A DNA stretch of 64,000 nt, taken from contig NZ_LR594672.1 in assembly GCF_901827185.1 (NCBI RefSeq), positions 558,001 through 622,000 of the forward strand, in the 5' to 3' direction. A program made the translations under genes and the position numbers. The DNA is from Variovorax sp. PBL-E5. GTDB taxonomy: Bacteria; Pseudomonadota; Gammaproteobacteria; Burkholderiales; Burkholderiaceae_C. Positions 22,928 through 32,558 of the stretch are shown here, piece by piece (positions within the stretch are counted from its first letter, which is position 1; each line of letters opens with the position of its first letter). Below the pieces are notes generated by a model. That model did not search any database. It was not told the origin of the DNA and worked only from the letters and a program-made list of their open reading frames with translations.

Positions 22928-23863
22928 TCAGCTTGCCGGCGTAGGGTTCAGTACGCCTGCAACCAGGTCGGTGATGCGGGTAGCCGGAAGGCGCAGCGCC
23001 GCAGCCTCCTTGTGACCACCGCCGCCGAAAGCCTCCGCCAGCGCCCGAACGTCGAAGCCGCGGACGCCCCGCAGCGAGAGCTTCAGCTGGCCGGTGTTCT
23101 CGAGTGTCCAGACGGCTGCGAAAGTGCCCGCTTGCTTGGCAAGCAGCGCGCCAACATCGCTGGCGAGTTCCCGCGGCCCGCACACCATCAGTCCCTGGTG
23201 CCCCATGACGCTGACCGGCACGGCCTCCTTGGCGATGGTCGCGACAATGGCGTCAAATTTCTGGCACATTGCCTGGCCGGCCGCCATGAACGTTGCGCGC
23301 TCGCCCTCGTTCATCTGCAGCACCCGATTCCACGTCGGAAAATCCATGGGAAGCGAGTCGAGCTTGGCGAGGAAGTGCCGCGTGTGGTCCCCGAAGTGCC
23401 AGAGCCACAGGTCACGGTCTTCGACGAACTGAACAAGTTCAGGCACATCGAACTGACCGTGAAAGTACTCCCACGCGAGGCGGGCGCCCGACTTCGAGAT
23501 GTCAAGCGCCGTGTGACTGCTGTGCCGGTGCACGGTCGCAGGCTCGGATGCACCAGCCTTGGCGTCGCGCACGAGGCGGACCTTCCCGCAGGTGCACTTG
23601 TAGCCCGCAAGCTTGTCGATGGCGGTCTGGTGGTGGTCGAGAAGCACGACGCGTGTTGCGACAGCCTCCAGGGCCTCGACCTGTTCGCGCGGGAACGAGA
23701 AGTCGACGATGTACACGGCCTTGCCGGTGACATCCGGGGGCGCCATGCCGTATTGGTACGGCAGGTAGTCGGCGGTATCCCGTAGCTTCAGCCAGGCAGC
23801 AAGCGCTGCGGCGAAACCATCTGGACAGTCCGCGTGGTAGATGACGATGTTTTGTTTGCTCAT
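22928..23863 (-). CDS. DHH/DHHA1-family phosphoesterase
   Basis: A 311-residue phosphoesterase. The N-terminal motif HADCPDGFAAALA (residues about 10-22), the middle YIVDFSFP, and the DHH signature LLDHHQ (D76-H78) mark the metal-dependent DHH domain. The C-terminal DHHA1 domain ends in GGGGHKEAAALRL. Relatives include NrnA-type oligoribonucleases and cyclic-dinucleotide or pAp phosphodiesterases, so it likely degrades short RNAs or nucleotide signals. A -10-like CTATAC on the minus strand lies 27 bases before ATG 23863. Confidence 0.85.
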   Translation of the reverse strand: MSKQNIVIYHADCPDGFAAALAAWLKLRDTADYLPYQYGMAPPDVTGKAVYIVDFSFPREQVEALEAVATRVVLLDHHQTAIDKLAGYKCTCGKVRLVRDAKAGASEPATVHRHSSHTALDISKSGARLAWEYFHGQFDVPELVQFVEDRDLWLWHFGDHTRHFLAKLDSLPMDFPTWNRVLQMNEGERATFMAAGQAMCQKFDAIVATIAKEAVPVSVMGHQGLMVCGPRELASDVGALLAKQAGTFAAVWTLENTGQLKLSLRGVRGFDVRALAEAFGGGGHKEAAALRLPATRITDLVAGVLNPTPAS

Positions 23864-23915
23864 GAGTTCCTTTGAGGGTTGCCTTCTTCGTATAGGGCAG
23901 GCCCCCGCGGACCGC

Positions 23916-25025
23916 CTAAATCGCGGCTGCCTCCAGCCGGTCGTAAGGCACCGGGTGCTCTAGCGGGTCCGCGTACTGCGTCATAAGCTCTTCGAAGTCG
24001 TATATGCCCGAAGCAAGGAGGTGCTCGCTCTGGTAGTGCACTCTGAGGTTGATGCCAGGCACCTTGGCAGCCTCGTCCTTCCAGACGAGCTGCGAGTGAA
24101 AGCGCTGCTGAATGCCCTGCTTGTTCAAGCCCCGCAGCAGGCGGATGGACCACTCGCGGGCAGCGGGCTGCTCCTCGTACACCGTCAGCTCCGGATGGGC
24201 CCGCACCGGGCCGGTGCCAGCAATCCATGCGTCAAGGTCAGCGACCGTGTACCAGCCGTAGCGCGCTTTGTGGGAGTAGTGAGGGGACATGAAGAAGACC
24301 ACCCCCTGCTTGCGTTCGTCGGCCCAATCCGCACGAATGCTGTCAACCCGCATGCCCGCGGCCTTGAGCCGAACTTCGATGCCGGTCGCCTCGGCCGCCA
24401 GGGACAAGGCCTTCGCGTCTGCGTAGCGCGTGGCCGCAGCGGCTTTGTCGTCAGCGGTGAGCGCCCCGAGAATGGCAAAGCTCAGGCCACCGCGCAGGAA
24501 CGAGTGAGACCAGGGCATCGCCAGGACAACGTCCTTTCGCTGAATTGCTTCGTGAAGCTCGCGCAACCGTGCGATGTTCTCGGCGCCGCGTACATGGATG
24601 GCAAACCCATTCCGATTCCAGGCGGTCATGAGGTCATCGCGAGCCTTGGCGCCGAGCTTCTGCGGGTGGTCGGGCCAGAATTCGGTGTGCGTCTCGCGAA
24701 CGAGCTCCATTGCCTGGGTGCGGGGCCGACCCGGCGGCAGAGCGGCCAAGTCGCAGCTGTACATCAGCAGCGCGGCAGGATAGGGCTTGAACCGCTTGTC
24801 CTTGGACCGACCCTCATACTCGATGTACGCCAGTAGGTCGGGAACGACCTGGATTCGGTGGTCTTCGACTCCCTGCGGAAACTGCGGCAGGGCGATGCCC
24901 AGCGCGGCCATCAACGGCTTGACGCCACAGCCGTGCTCAGCGCAGTGGTCGAAACCGAGGCTCAAGCCCTGAAGGGTTCCGCCCTCCGAGAGCAGCCAAT
25001 TCTTTGAGGTATACGCAACACGCAT
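23916..25025 (-). CDS. Uncharacterised protein, 369 aa
   Basis: A soluble protein starting MRVAYTSKNWLLSEGGTLQG. The N-terminal part has FDHCAEHGCGVKP, where Cys/His residues could bind metal. Another block, AMPWSHSFLRGGLSFAILGALTADDK, resembles the EAL/phage 'restriction alleviation'-like style but is not assignable. No family is recognised. It sits between the DHH phosphoesterase and RNase R genes on the same strand. An inverted repeat, GCGTCA/TGACGC around ATAAAC at about 25052-25069, lies upstream and could be an operator. Confidence 0.6.
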   Translation of the reverse strand: MRVAYTSKNWLLSEGGTLQGLSLGFDHCAEHGCGVKPLMAALGIALPQFPQGVEDHRIQVVPDLLAYIEYEGRSKDKRFKPYPAALLMYSCDLAALPPGRPRTQAMELVRETHTEFWPDHPQKLGAKARDDLMTAWNRNGFAIHVRGAENIARLRELHEAIQRKDVVLAMPWSHSFLRGGLSFAILGALTADDKAAAATRYADAKALSLAAEATGIEVRLKAAGMRVDSIRADWADERKQGVVFFMSPHYSHKARYGWYTVADLDAWIAGTGPVRAHPELTVYEEQPAAREWSIRLLRGLNKQGIQQRFHSQLVWKDEAAKVPGINLRVHYQSEHLLASGIYDFEELMTQYADPLEHPVPYDRLEAAAI

Positions 25026-25124
25026 GATTCAATGCCTTCATTCAGGTCAGCGCGTCAATAAACTGACGCATATCCGGCTTTATCGCCAATTTATTGCCAA
25101 TTCGGGCGGGGCTCGCCCAAAGAA

Positions 25125-25154
25125 AAGCCCCCGCCGGATAACCGATAGGGGCTT
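25125..25154 (-). terminator. Intrinsic terminator for the RNase R gene
   Basis: AAGCCCC pairs with GGGGCTT; the minus strand continues with TTTTCTTT. Confidence 0.6.
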
Positions 25155-25162
25155 GAAATCAC

Positions 25163-27058
25163 TTAGTACAGACGCGGGCGGACCGCCTCCGGAATCGCGT
25201 AGAGCTCGGTGCGGCCGTCCGCGTCCTCGAGGTCCACCCAGCTGACGCTGAGCTTGTGGCCAGGTTCCCAGACGGCGCCGTTGACCCAGTGGCCGGCCTC
25301 GGCATCGTACTCACAGCCGTGGGCCTGCAGCACATCCGACTCCAACAGCGCAGAGCACTGCCAGGCTGGAATCACCACCCGCAATCCGCGCCGGCTGGAG
25401 CTGACCACGTGGGCGTTGAGCAGGTCGCTCTTCGCGACGTCGCGTGCGAGCAGCCGCTTCTTGATGCGGTCCCAGACATAGCGTTCGGCCATTCGCGAAC
25501 CGTGCGCGCGTCGCGAGCACTGCTCACCTAGCGAAACCACGGACTCGCCGAGGTCCTCGCCCAGCAGGAGCCGGTGCACCAGCAGGTCAACCAGCCGACG
25601 AATCGGACTCGTGAAGTGCGTGTACGCCGCATAGCCCAGGGAGAAGTGGCTGGCGGTGCCCGGTTGGTACACAGCGGACTGCATGACGCCCCGAACTGCC
25701 AACTCAGCCTTGAGGCCGCTGCCGCCTTCATGCGCGCTCTTGATGAGCTGAGCGAGAGCGGGCAGAGCGGGCGTTTCACCCTCGAGCGTCAGGCCGTGCG
25801 CGGTAGCCCAGTCCTTGAGCTCCGTCCAATCTTCCATTTCGGGGGTTGCCTGGTGCCGGAAGAGGCCGGCGGGCAGCTTGTCCTTCAGGTGTTGGCCGAC
25901 GGCATTGTTTGCCAGCAGCATCAGCTCTTCGACGAGCTTGTGGGCGTCCGTGCGTTGTTCGAATTCCAGGCTGTACTCGCCATCCTCGCGGATGACCAGC
26001 TTTGCCTCCTTGTCATCAAAGGACAGCTGGCCGCGGACCTCGCGTGCTGCGAGCAATTTGCGGAAGACCGCCGTCAACGCCGTCAGCGACGTTTCGATGC
26101 TGTGCGGAAGGTGCGTCGCGTTGTCAAACCAGGCCTGAACCTGGTTGTACGTGAGGCGCGCTGCCGAGCGCATTACAGCGCGATAGAACTTCTTGCTCAG
26201 CACGCGAGCGTCGGCGTCCAGCTCCAGCTCGGCGACCACCACGAGGCGGTCTTCGCCCGGAACCAAGGAGCAGACCCCGTTGGAGAGCTTCTCGGGAAGC
26301 ATCGGAACCGTCTTGCCCGGCAAGTAGACCGAGGTGCCACGCTCGCGCGCCGCACGGTCCAGAGCACTGCCCGGCTTGACGTAGTGAGAGACGTCGGCGA
26401 TGGCCACGTAGACCTTCGCGCCCCCAGAAGTCAAAGGCAGGCCGTAAACGGCGTCATCGAAATCCCGGGTGGACTCACCATCGATGGTAACAAAGGGAAT
26501 CTGGCGTAGGTCCGCGCGACCCTTGAGGTCGTCAGCCGACAAGCTCAGCGGGATGCGAACCGCTTCCTCGTGGGCGCGCCGGTCGAAGTGCGGGGGAAAA
26601 TCGTGCAGCGCAAGTGCGTAGTCCTGGTCGAAGCCGCGGCGGTCGCGCGCCCCCAGGATGCGCTCGAGGCGAGTCCGGAGAACCGGTGCCTTCAAGTCGA
26701 TGGCCTCGGTTCGAACCGAAACCACGCCAGCGGCGGCGAACGTCAGCCCTCGCACCTCGATGGGCATGAAGCACGGCGCATCGGGAACCAGCATCAGCCG
26801 GCCGTCAACGACGTTGATGGTGCCCTGCCAGGTAGAAGGCTTGCGCTCCAGAACGCGGATGTCGCCCGCCTGGAATTGGCCGGGCTTCTTGGGCGACTCG
26901 ACGATGCTGCAGAGAACGGTGTCTCCGGGGACCACCTTGCGCATGAGTGGCGGCGGAACGAAGAATTCTTCGCCGGCAGCCGTGGTCAGGAAGCCGAAGC
27001 CTTTTGGATGGGCGGTGACGACACCTTCCTGGGTGTTGTGTTTGTTGTTGTTGGTCAT
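25163..27058 (-). CDS. rnr: RNase R / RNase II-family 3'-5' exoribonuclease
   Basis: A 631-residue RNB-domain exonuclease. An N-terminal cold-shock/OB region (GVVTAHPKGFGFLTT) is followed by the RNB core with the metal-binding signature FVTIDGESTRDFDDAVYGLP, then IADVSHYVKPGSALD and a C-terminal S1-like domain (LRVVIPAWQCSALLE). It is shorter than E. coli RNase R (about 810), lacking the basic tail. RNase R degrades structured RNA processively. A -10-like CTATAC on the minus strand lies 36 bases before ATG 27058. Finding it on an accessory element suggests a role in RNA turnover. Confidence 0.85.
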   Translation of the reverse strand: MTNNNKHNTQEGVVTAHPKGFGFLTTAAGEEFFVPPPLMRKVVPGDTVLCSIVESPKKPGQFQAGDIRVLERKPSTWQGTINVVDGRLMLVPDAPCFMPIEVRGLTFAAAGVVSVRTEAIDLKAPVLRTRLERILGARDRRGFDQDYALALHDFPPHFDRRAHEEAVRIPLSLSADDLKGRADLRQIPFVTIDGESTRDFDDAVYGLPLTSGGAKVYVAIADVSHYVKPGSALDRAARERGTSVYLPGKTVPMLPEKLSNGVCSLVPGEDRLVVVAELELDADARVLSKKFYRAVMRSAARLTYNQVQAWFDNATHLPHSIETSLTALTAVFRKLLAAREVRGQLSFDDKEAKLVIREDGEYSLEFEQRTDAHKLVEELMLLANNAVGQHLKDKLPAGLFRHQATPEMEDWTELKDWATAHGLTLEGETPALPALAQLIKSAHEGGSGLKAELAVRGVMQSAVYQPGTASHFSLGYAAYTHFTSPIRRLVDLLVHRLLLGEDLGESVVSLGEQCSRRAHGSRMAERYVWDRIKKRLLARDVAKSDLLNAHVVSSSRRGLRVVIPAWQCSALLESDVLQAHGCEYDAEAGHWVNGAVWEPGHKLSVSWVDLEDADGRTELYAIPEAVRPRLY

Positions 27059-27207
27059 TGGATTGGTCTTTATGTTGAGTGTCCTTGTCTGGCGTATAGC
27101 GCAGAGAGGGCCACGCCGCCCTTGCGCCGCTTGGTGCGGGTTTAGGCAGGCTGTAAGAGATAGAGGCAGTGCTTAGGCGTTGCATCTATTTTAGCAGCTT
27201 AAGGTCT

Positions 27208-27229
27208 GAAGCTAAACCAGTTTAGCTTC
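27208..27229. promoter_or_regulatory. Perfect 22-bp palindrome
   Basis: GAAGCTAAAC and GTTTAGCTTC form 10-bp arms around CA. It lies between the RNase R gene and a fragment leading toward the conjugation genes. It could be an operator or part of a transfer-origin region. Confidence 0.55.
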
Positions 27230-27250
27230 TTCGCCGGCAGTTTAGACGCA

Positions 27251-27617
27251 TCATTTGGCGTTACTTCGGAGCTCTCGGGAGCGGCAGAGCTGTCGAACAC
27301 CATTCAAGGACTGGACAGCCTGGCGGACCCCGCCTACAACAAGCAGATGGACACCGTCCGTGACCGGTTCGACCAGGAGTCTCGCGGCAAGCCCGACGTC
27401 GAGGTAGCCAAGGCCGTGGACTTCGAGCAAGCCGCCCGGGTTTCGGGGGCAGGAGACCAAGCCACACGACCTGGCGGAAACCTTCAGGAAGTTCGGCGAG
27501 GAGACTGCCACCAGTTCGCCTGATGAGCCAGACTTCAGGGAAACAGCAGGCGAACAGGAACGCGCCTCGGAAGCGCCTGAAGCAGCCGAGGCGGAAGAGA
27601 TGTCCATGGCCGAGTAA
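27251..27617 (+). pseudogene. Frameshifted gene fragment of unknown identity
   Basis: Coding-like plus-strand sequence with high GC3 but no usable start codon. The first frame reads ELSGAAELSNTIQGLDSL and RDRFDQESRGKPDVEVAKAV; near 27438-27455, in a CCCGGGTTTCGGGGG stretch, it shifts frame and continues HDLAETFRKFGEE to a glutamate-rich tail ending MSMAE at 27617. It therefore looks 5'-truncated and frameshifted. It lies near the conjugation genes, so it may be a remnant of a transfer gene, but its family is not recognised. Confidence 0.55.
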
Positions 27618-27637
27618 TCCCAGGCTCCGCAAAGCAA

Positions 27638-27662
27638 AGGCCCCGCATCGCGGGGCTTTTCT
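27638..27662. terminator. Bidirectional terminator
   Basis: GCCCCG / CGGGGC stem with T-rich flanks on both strands, between the fragment above and the convergent TraD-operon partner. Confidence 0.7.
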
Positions 27663-27675
27663 CGTAGCGCATCGT

Positions 27676-29931
27676 TTACGAGCCGCCGCCCAGCTTGAAG
27701 ACCTTGACCCTCTCTAGCTCCCTCGCAGCCGGTTCCTCCCGCTTGAGCTCCTCGCGGGAAATCGCAGGCGCCTCATGATGGCTCTCGCTGACCTGCCTTG
27801 TGCGGTCACGCATCTCCTGGATGCGCCTCTTGAGGGTGTCATCGCCCAATTCAGCCGCCGCAGGCGCCGCTGCAGGCTGTGCGCTTGCGGCGGCCCGCGG
27901 TTGCGCCGCATCCCGGGGTTGCACGCTACGGTCCGCTCGCTCAAGGAAGTCCCGACCGGCGCGGTCGGCCACTTCAAGATTGGTCGTCCCCACAGGGAGG
28001 TTGGGCGCAGCGGCACGCAGGTTCCTGACCGTTTCAAGGTTCAGGCCTTTCTCTGCGATGTGCTCCAGCGTCTTTGCAAACACGACGGTGTCGCCCTGCC
28101 TCGCCACCTGGGCAGCGCTGCGCTCGGTGGTCGCCGTGGCAAGGGCCTCGCCGGACTTGTGCAGCACGACAACGCTCTGCCCTTCGGGCCGCACATTGGC
28201 ATTCGCGCGCACAGCAGCCGCAATCTCTCCAACTTTGGACACCGCCTCGCGGTCGAAGCCCTGGCTGCGCATGTGCTCTGCGAGCGTTTGTTCCAGGGTC
28301 GCGCGAGGCACGGCCGCTGGCGCAGGGGAGGGCGCTGCGAGAGCCTTCTCCAGGTCCCGCGATGGCTCAAGCTTGCCAACAGCAGGACTGTTTTTGTCAG
28401 CGACGACAGTAGCCGGCAGGCCGGGTTCGCGCGCGACCACCGGCTTGGCTTCGGACATCTCCTTCGTTGGTGCACCGGACTGCGGGTGGGCGAGGCCACC
28501 TGAAGCACGAACCTCCGACGGCTGAACAACTTCGATACGCTTGGTGTCGACGGGCCTTTCGGCAGGTGCGGCCTCCCCGCGGCTTGGACCTTGGGATGAG
28601 TTTCGCAATCCAGATGGTTCGGGTTCGGCACCGGGGCGCTCACCGGCTGGATTGGACCGCAGGGGCGCCGCAGATTCCGGAGCTTCTGCGCTTCCGCGCC
28701 CACGCTCGGCAGCCACCCTGGCCTGCTCGCCCTGCCCGTCAACCTGCCTGGGCCCTGGAGCGGAGCCCTGCTGCGGTGTTGGTGCTTCAGCGGCGCGAGT
28801 CACATCCTTGGCCTGTTGCCCCGCCCCTTGGACGGTCGTGGGTCGGGCAGGATGCGAGGCGCTCTTTGCCGGCTGCGGCGGCCCTTGCTTCACTGCCGCA
28901 GGTTCTTCTCGCTGAGCCTTCGCGACGGACGCTGTGCTGGCCCCTTCTATCGTGGCAGTAGCCTGAGCTGTGACCACCTCCCGCGCCGCGGCGGCGTCAG
29001 GCTGTTCCGCGCGTTGGGACGAAGCATCAATCTGGCGGTCTGAAGCTTCGAGCACAAGCTCGCGATTTGCCTCCAAGGCCGTCAGTGGCTTGACTTGTGC
29101 GGTCGAGGTGCTGGGCGCGGCACTCGCACCTGCAGCCCCTTCGGGTGCTCGCTGCTCGGCGACCGCGGCGTCCAACGCCTTCAGCAAGCCTGGGTGCTGG
29201 GCCACCCCCTTGTTGTGCGCAAATGAAATGGCGTCGCCAGGGGCGTCGCCTCGGTCAGCGGCACGCTGCAGCGCGCCAGCGACCTTGTTGAGTGCGCCGA
29301 CCTTTTCCTTGATGAGCTCCAGGGACTCCGAATCTGCAAGCAAGTCGGAGACATGAGCCAGAGGCGGCCCGGTAAGTCGGCTTTGGGCAGCGACCAGCAT
29401 CTCCTCGCGAGCCTTACCTTGCTGAAGCGCCGAGTTCAGGAAGTTCGCAGCTCGGTTGAGTTCCTTCGATTCGGCCTTGAACTGGTCGCGCCAGGCAGCA
29501 GAAGCCGCGACTTTAGAATTCGCCTGCTCCACGCCTGCGAGACCCACAGCGGCGGTGACCGCCCCCTTGACCGCGCCGCCAAGGCTCAGCGGCGCCGCGT
29601 CAGGCGCGCGCTTGGCTTCTTTCCTCTCAGTTTCCCTGCTCTGCTCGCCCTGTGCACTAGCCGCTGCGCCGGTCTGAGCCGTCGACGCAGCTGTGCGTGG
29701 CTTTCCCTTCACTCCGACAGGCTGTGAAGGCGTAGCAGCTGACGGCCCCCTTGAAACGGAAGCCGCAGGGGCTTTCTGCGCGCCGGGCCCGCCGGCAGGG
29801 CGGGAACCGCCAGTTCCCAGGAAGGAGAACACGTTTTCCGCGGCGTGAGCGCCACTGCGCGGCCGCTTTCCCTTTGGACGGGGCCCTCCCCCGGAATTCG
29901 ACTGCGATGGGGACGAGTGAGGTGTCGACAT
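27676..29931 (-). CDS. Large Ala/Pro-rich disordered protein co-transcribed with traD
   Basis: A 751-residue, low-complexity protein rich in A, P, S, Q and E. The first 110 residues look disordered; about 120-260 has more helical sequence (KAESKELNRAANFLNSALQQGKAREE); a long repetitive linker follows; the last 250 residues regain structure (TLEQTLAEHMRSQGFDREAVSK). ATG 29931 lies two bases after the traD stop, so translation is coupled. That suggests a conjugation accessory or relaxosome-associated role. The composition recalls C-terminal parts of large relaxases, but no relaxase histidine motif is present. Confidence 0.7.
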   Translation of the reverse strand: MSTPHSSPSQSNSGGGPRPKGKRPRSGAHAAENVFSFLGTGGSRPAGGPGAQKAPAASVSRGPSAATPSQPVGVKGKPRTAASTAQTGAAASAQGEQSRETERKEAKRAPDAAPLSLGGAVKGAVTAAVGLAGVEQANSKVAASAAWRDQFKAESKELNRAANFLNSALQQGKAREEMLVAAQSRLTGPPLAHVSDLLADSESLELIKEKVGALNKVAGALQRAADRGDAPGDAISFAHNKGVAQHPGLLKALDAAVAEQRAPEGAAGASAAPSTSTAQVKPLTALEANRELVLEASDRQIDASSQRAEQPDAAAAREVVTAQATATIEGASTASVAKAQREEPAAVKQGPPQPAKSASHPARPTTVQGAGQQAKDVTRAAEAPTPQQGSAPGPRQVDGQGEQARVAAERGRGSAEAPESAAPLRSNPAGERPGAEPEPSGLRNSSQGPSRGEAAPAERPVDTKRIEVVQPSEVRASGGLAHPQSGAPTKEMSEAKPVVAREPGLPATVVADKNSPAVGKLEPSRDLEKALAAPSPAPAAVPRATLEQTLAEHMRSQGFDREAVSKVGEIAAAVRANANVRPEGQSVVVLHKSGEALATATTERSAAQVARQGDTVVFAKTLEHIAEKGLNLETVRNLRAAAPNLPVGTTNLEVADRAGRDFLERADRSVQPRDAAQPRAAASAQPAAAPAAAELGDDTLKRRIQEMRDRTRQVSESHHEAPAISREELKREEPAARELERVKVFKLGGGS

Positions 29932-29933
29932 GG

Positions 29934-31772
29934 TCAGCGGCTGGAATCAGATTGCGGAGCTCGGCGCAGCAGGTCGAGGCCGGGAAGCTTGACGGCAGGG
30001 CCAGCTCGGGAAACAAGGAGCTTCGAATCCGCCGGAAGTAGTCCGACCTCGGCCTTGGCAGGCGCCGTCGCTTGTGGATGGACTGGCAGAAGTGGCGCGC
30101 CGCCTAGCGGTAGGACGGGCGCCTTCGGCTTCGCCGCGGCCCCCACCTCAGGGCGTGGGGGCGTCGAGGCGTCGGCGGCCGGGACGTCAGCCACGAGCTT
30201 CAGCATCGGGCGCTTCGTGAAGTCCCGGCCCACAAAAGCGGCGGCAGTAGTGGGGCGGCGCTTGGCAGGCAGCTCGAGCTTCACCTGGCAGATGGGGTAG
30301 TTTCCGGTCAGCTTCAGAAACCCTTGCAGGTTGGGAAGTCCCTGAATCTGCGACGGCAGCAAGGCCCGTTGGGTGGCCTGCTGCTCGTTCTGGCTCGTCG
30401 AGTCGCCGGTGTCGGATGTGCTGCTGCTGCGGTTCTTCCGCAAAAGCTCAACGTCGCCGATATAGCGCGACATGTATTCCGAGGTGTCTGCGTCAGCGCA
30501 CCGCAACACCAGCCAGCTGGACAAGCACGATAGGATGGTCTGCGCCCCGAACTCGCCGTATCGGTCCCGAAGCTGCGAGACGGACTGAACGCCCAGCAGC
30601 AAGCAACCTCCCGCCTTGCGAGCCTTCGTGGCCACAGCCTCGATGGACTGCACGCGGCCGATAGAGGCGAACTCGTCCAGCACCAGCCAAATTCGACGGT
30701 TCTCGTCGGGGGGCATCGAAAGAATGGTTCGCGCGGCCACGTCCAGCACGCAGGCGATTAGCGCTCGAAGGCTGTCGAGCTGGTCGTCCCTGTAGGTGAC
30801 ATAGAGAAAGCCTGAGTGTTCCTGTCGAATCATCTCCGACACGGAAAACGGCTCACCGGCATTCGGCAGGTATGCGTAGGGGGTCAGGTAGTTCGCGGCG
30901 ATGGTCCGGATGGAGCCGAACGTCTTCTCCGACGAGAGCTGCGCCATCGCAGCTGTGCCTTGAAGCAGCTCCTTGAGCTCAGGGACCGTGGCCGCCTGGA
31001 CGTAGTAGAGGAAGTCCCGCAACGTCATCTTGTTCTTTGACCACAGCTGCCGCAGCACGCACGACACCAGTGTCTGAGCGTATCCATTCCATTCCTTACT
31101 GTCACCGACACCATCGGGAACGATGGAGCGCGCCATGGCTTCGGCATCCCATTCACCCTGCATCTCGAGAACGGGCGACCAGTTGACGCACCGGGCGTCG
31201 AATGGGTTGAAGACAAAATCGGTGTCGGCACGGTAGTGCTTCTCCATGAAGCCGCCGCCGCTGTCGACAAGAATCACCGTGTCATTGGCTGCACGGAGCT
31301 GGTCCAGGACCTGGTTGATGGCGACCGACTTGCCTGTGCCGGTTGAACCGGCGAAAAGCAGGTGGTACGGCTCGGAGTCGAAGGGAATCGGCACGCCCCC
31401 GATTTCGAGCCGGGTGGGCTTGCGATTCGCTTTGACCTGACGCTTGACGACAGCAGCGGTTGCGACGTTCGTCCCGCGTTTGACTTCATCCTTACCGCCT
31501 TGACGCGACTTCAGGAGGTTGTAGATGGCTGGAACGGCGAAGCCGGTCAAGCCTGCAACGAGCGCGAGCTTGAAGTCCGGCGCATGCCCGACGGCGTAGA
31601 GGAACCAACCCGCGGATGCTATGGCCCAGGCCCACAGCGAGAGCTCCAACGCCTTCTTGACCAACGGGAAGGCGTTGTTCCACCGGGATGCGCACTTTCG
31701 CCACATCCACAGGAGCGCAGCGCCGCTGAGTCCGGCGCAGAAGGCTGGCGCCAATTGAGAAACGAAGTCCAT
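29934..31772 (-). CDS. traD: TraD/TrwB-type type IV coupling protein
   Basis: A 612-residue membrane ATPase. Two N-terminal transmembrane segments lie at about residues 44-62 and 68-88, followed by Walker A AGSTGTGKS (about 141-149), a VLVDSGG-like segment and Walker B IWLVLDEFASIG. The signature QSVSQLRDRYG and the late IQGLPNLQGFLKLTGNYP fit the TraD/VirD4 family. It couples the relaxosome to the type IV secretion channel and drives DNA transfer. ATG 31772 is used; GTG 31778 is an alternative. The partner gene overlaps its stop almost directly. Confidence 0.9.
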   Translation of the reverse strand: MDFVSQLAPAFCAGLSGAALLWMWRKCASRWNNAFPLVKKALELSLWAWAIASAGWFLYAVGHAPDFKLALVAGLTGFAVPAIYNLLKSRQGGKDEVKRGTNVATAAVVKRQVKANRKPTRLEIGGVPIPFDSEPYHLLFAGSTGTGKSVAINQVLDQLRAANDTVILVDSGGGFMEKHYRADTDFVFNPFDARCVNWSPVLEMQGEWDAEAMARSIVPDGVGDSKEWNGYAQTLVSCVLRQLWSKNKMTLRDFLYYVQAATVPELKELLQGTAAMAQLSSEKTFGSIRTIAANYLTPYAYLPNAGEPFSVSEMIRQEHSGFLYVTYRDDQLDSLRALIACVLDVAARTILSMPPDENRRIWLVLDEFASIGRVQSIEAVATKARKAGGCLLLGVQSVSQLRDRYGEFGAQTILSCLSSWLVLRCADADTSEYMSRYIGDVELLRKNRSSSTSDTGDSTSQNEQQATQRALLPSQIQGLPNLQGFLKLTGNYPICQVKLELPAKRRPTTAAAFVGRDFTKRPMLKLVADVPAADASTPPRPEVGAAAKPKAPVLPLGGAPLLPVHPQATAPAKAEVGLLPADSKLLVSRAGPAVKLPGLDLLRRAPQSDSSR

Positions 31773-31844
31773 GACCACGGAAGTCCAAAAATGGGGTACT
31801 AGCCGTGTAGGGAGGGGACTTATCCCGCGCGCACGCGCGGCACT

Positions 31845-32522
31845 TCAACGGAACGACGAGGCGAGAGCCTGAACCTGTTCGCGAAACTGATTGATACCTG
31901 CCATCGCCGGGTGGCGAACGTAGGGCGCTTCGACGCCCTGGACCTGCAGTTGCCGTTGGGCCACTCGGCCGACCGCAACAACACGGGCCGTACCTAGCAA
32001 GGTCAGCATGTCACGAAGCACGTCCGCGCAGGCAGCCACCTCTTTCGGCGTTGGGGCACGGTTCGACAGCGGTTCACCGGGCTTGTGCGGGTGACACGGA
32101 AAGGCGTTCCAGAGAACGAATTCTTCCGGGGCCAGTCCGAGGGAGAGCAGCAAGCCCCATACGGTGCTGGCAGTCTGCTCGTTGGCCCCCTTTTTGTGCA
32201 GCTCCGGGAGGCTGGTCTGCTGCTTCGGTCCCTCGAAGACCGCGTGGTGTGGAATCACCGGGTGGTGCCCGAGCATGATGCGCTCCGACGTCATTGCAAT
32301 GCCACTGACGCGGCAACCTCTGTGGCCGGGTGCCTCTGCTACCAACAGCAGGCGGGCCTTGCCCACCCGCGCGGCCAGGTAACGCTCCAGATTGGCTGCC
32401 CGGATGCTGGGGCCCAGTTCGTTCTGGTCGTTCACCGGGTCGTGGTCTCGCCATGGATTGAAGACATCCGGGAAGGCTGGGAGCGCCCTCAGGGATTCCA
32501 CGAATTGGAGAGGGGTGGTCAT
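31845..32522 (-). CDS. Uracil-DNA-glycosylase-superfamily protein
   Basis: A 225-residue UDG-like protein. Motif 1 appears as LLVAEAPGHRGCRVSGIAMTSE; the strand WNAFPCHPHKPGEP precedes a helical region; motif 2 is YVRHPAMAG, with the HPA signature of family 4/5-type UDGs. Such enzymes remove deaminated or damaged bases. The four cysteines for the Fe-S cluster of family 4/5 are not seen in the usual spacing, so the exact subfamily is unsure. It lies directly upstream of traD, and may repair DNA entering by conjugation (inferred). Confidence 0.75.
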   Translation of the reverse strand: MTTPLQFVESLRALPAFPDVFNPWRDHDPVNDQNELGPSIRAANLERYLAARVGKARLLLVAEAPGHRGCRVSGIAMTSERIMLGHHPVIPHHAVFEGPKQQTSLPELHKKGANEQTASTVWGLLLSLGLAPEEFVLWNAFPCHPHKPGEPLSNRAPTPKEVAACADVLRDMLTLLGTARVVAVGRVAQRQLQVQGVEAPYVRHPAMAGINQFREQVQALASSFR

Positions 32523-32558
32523 ATGCTGCGTCGATTTCCGGGCCTGAACGGACTGCGG

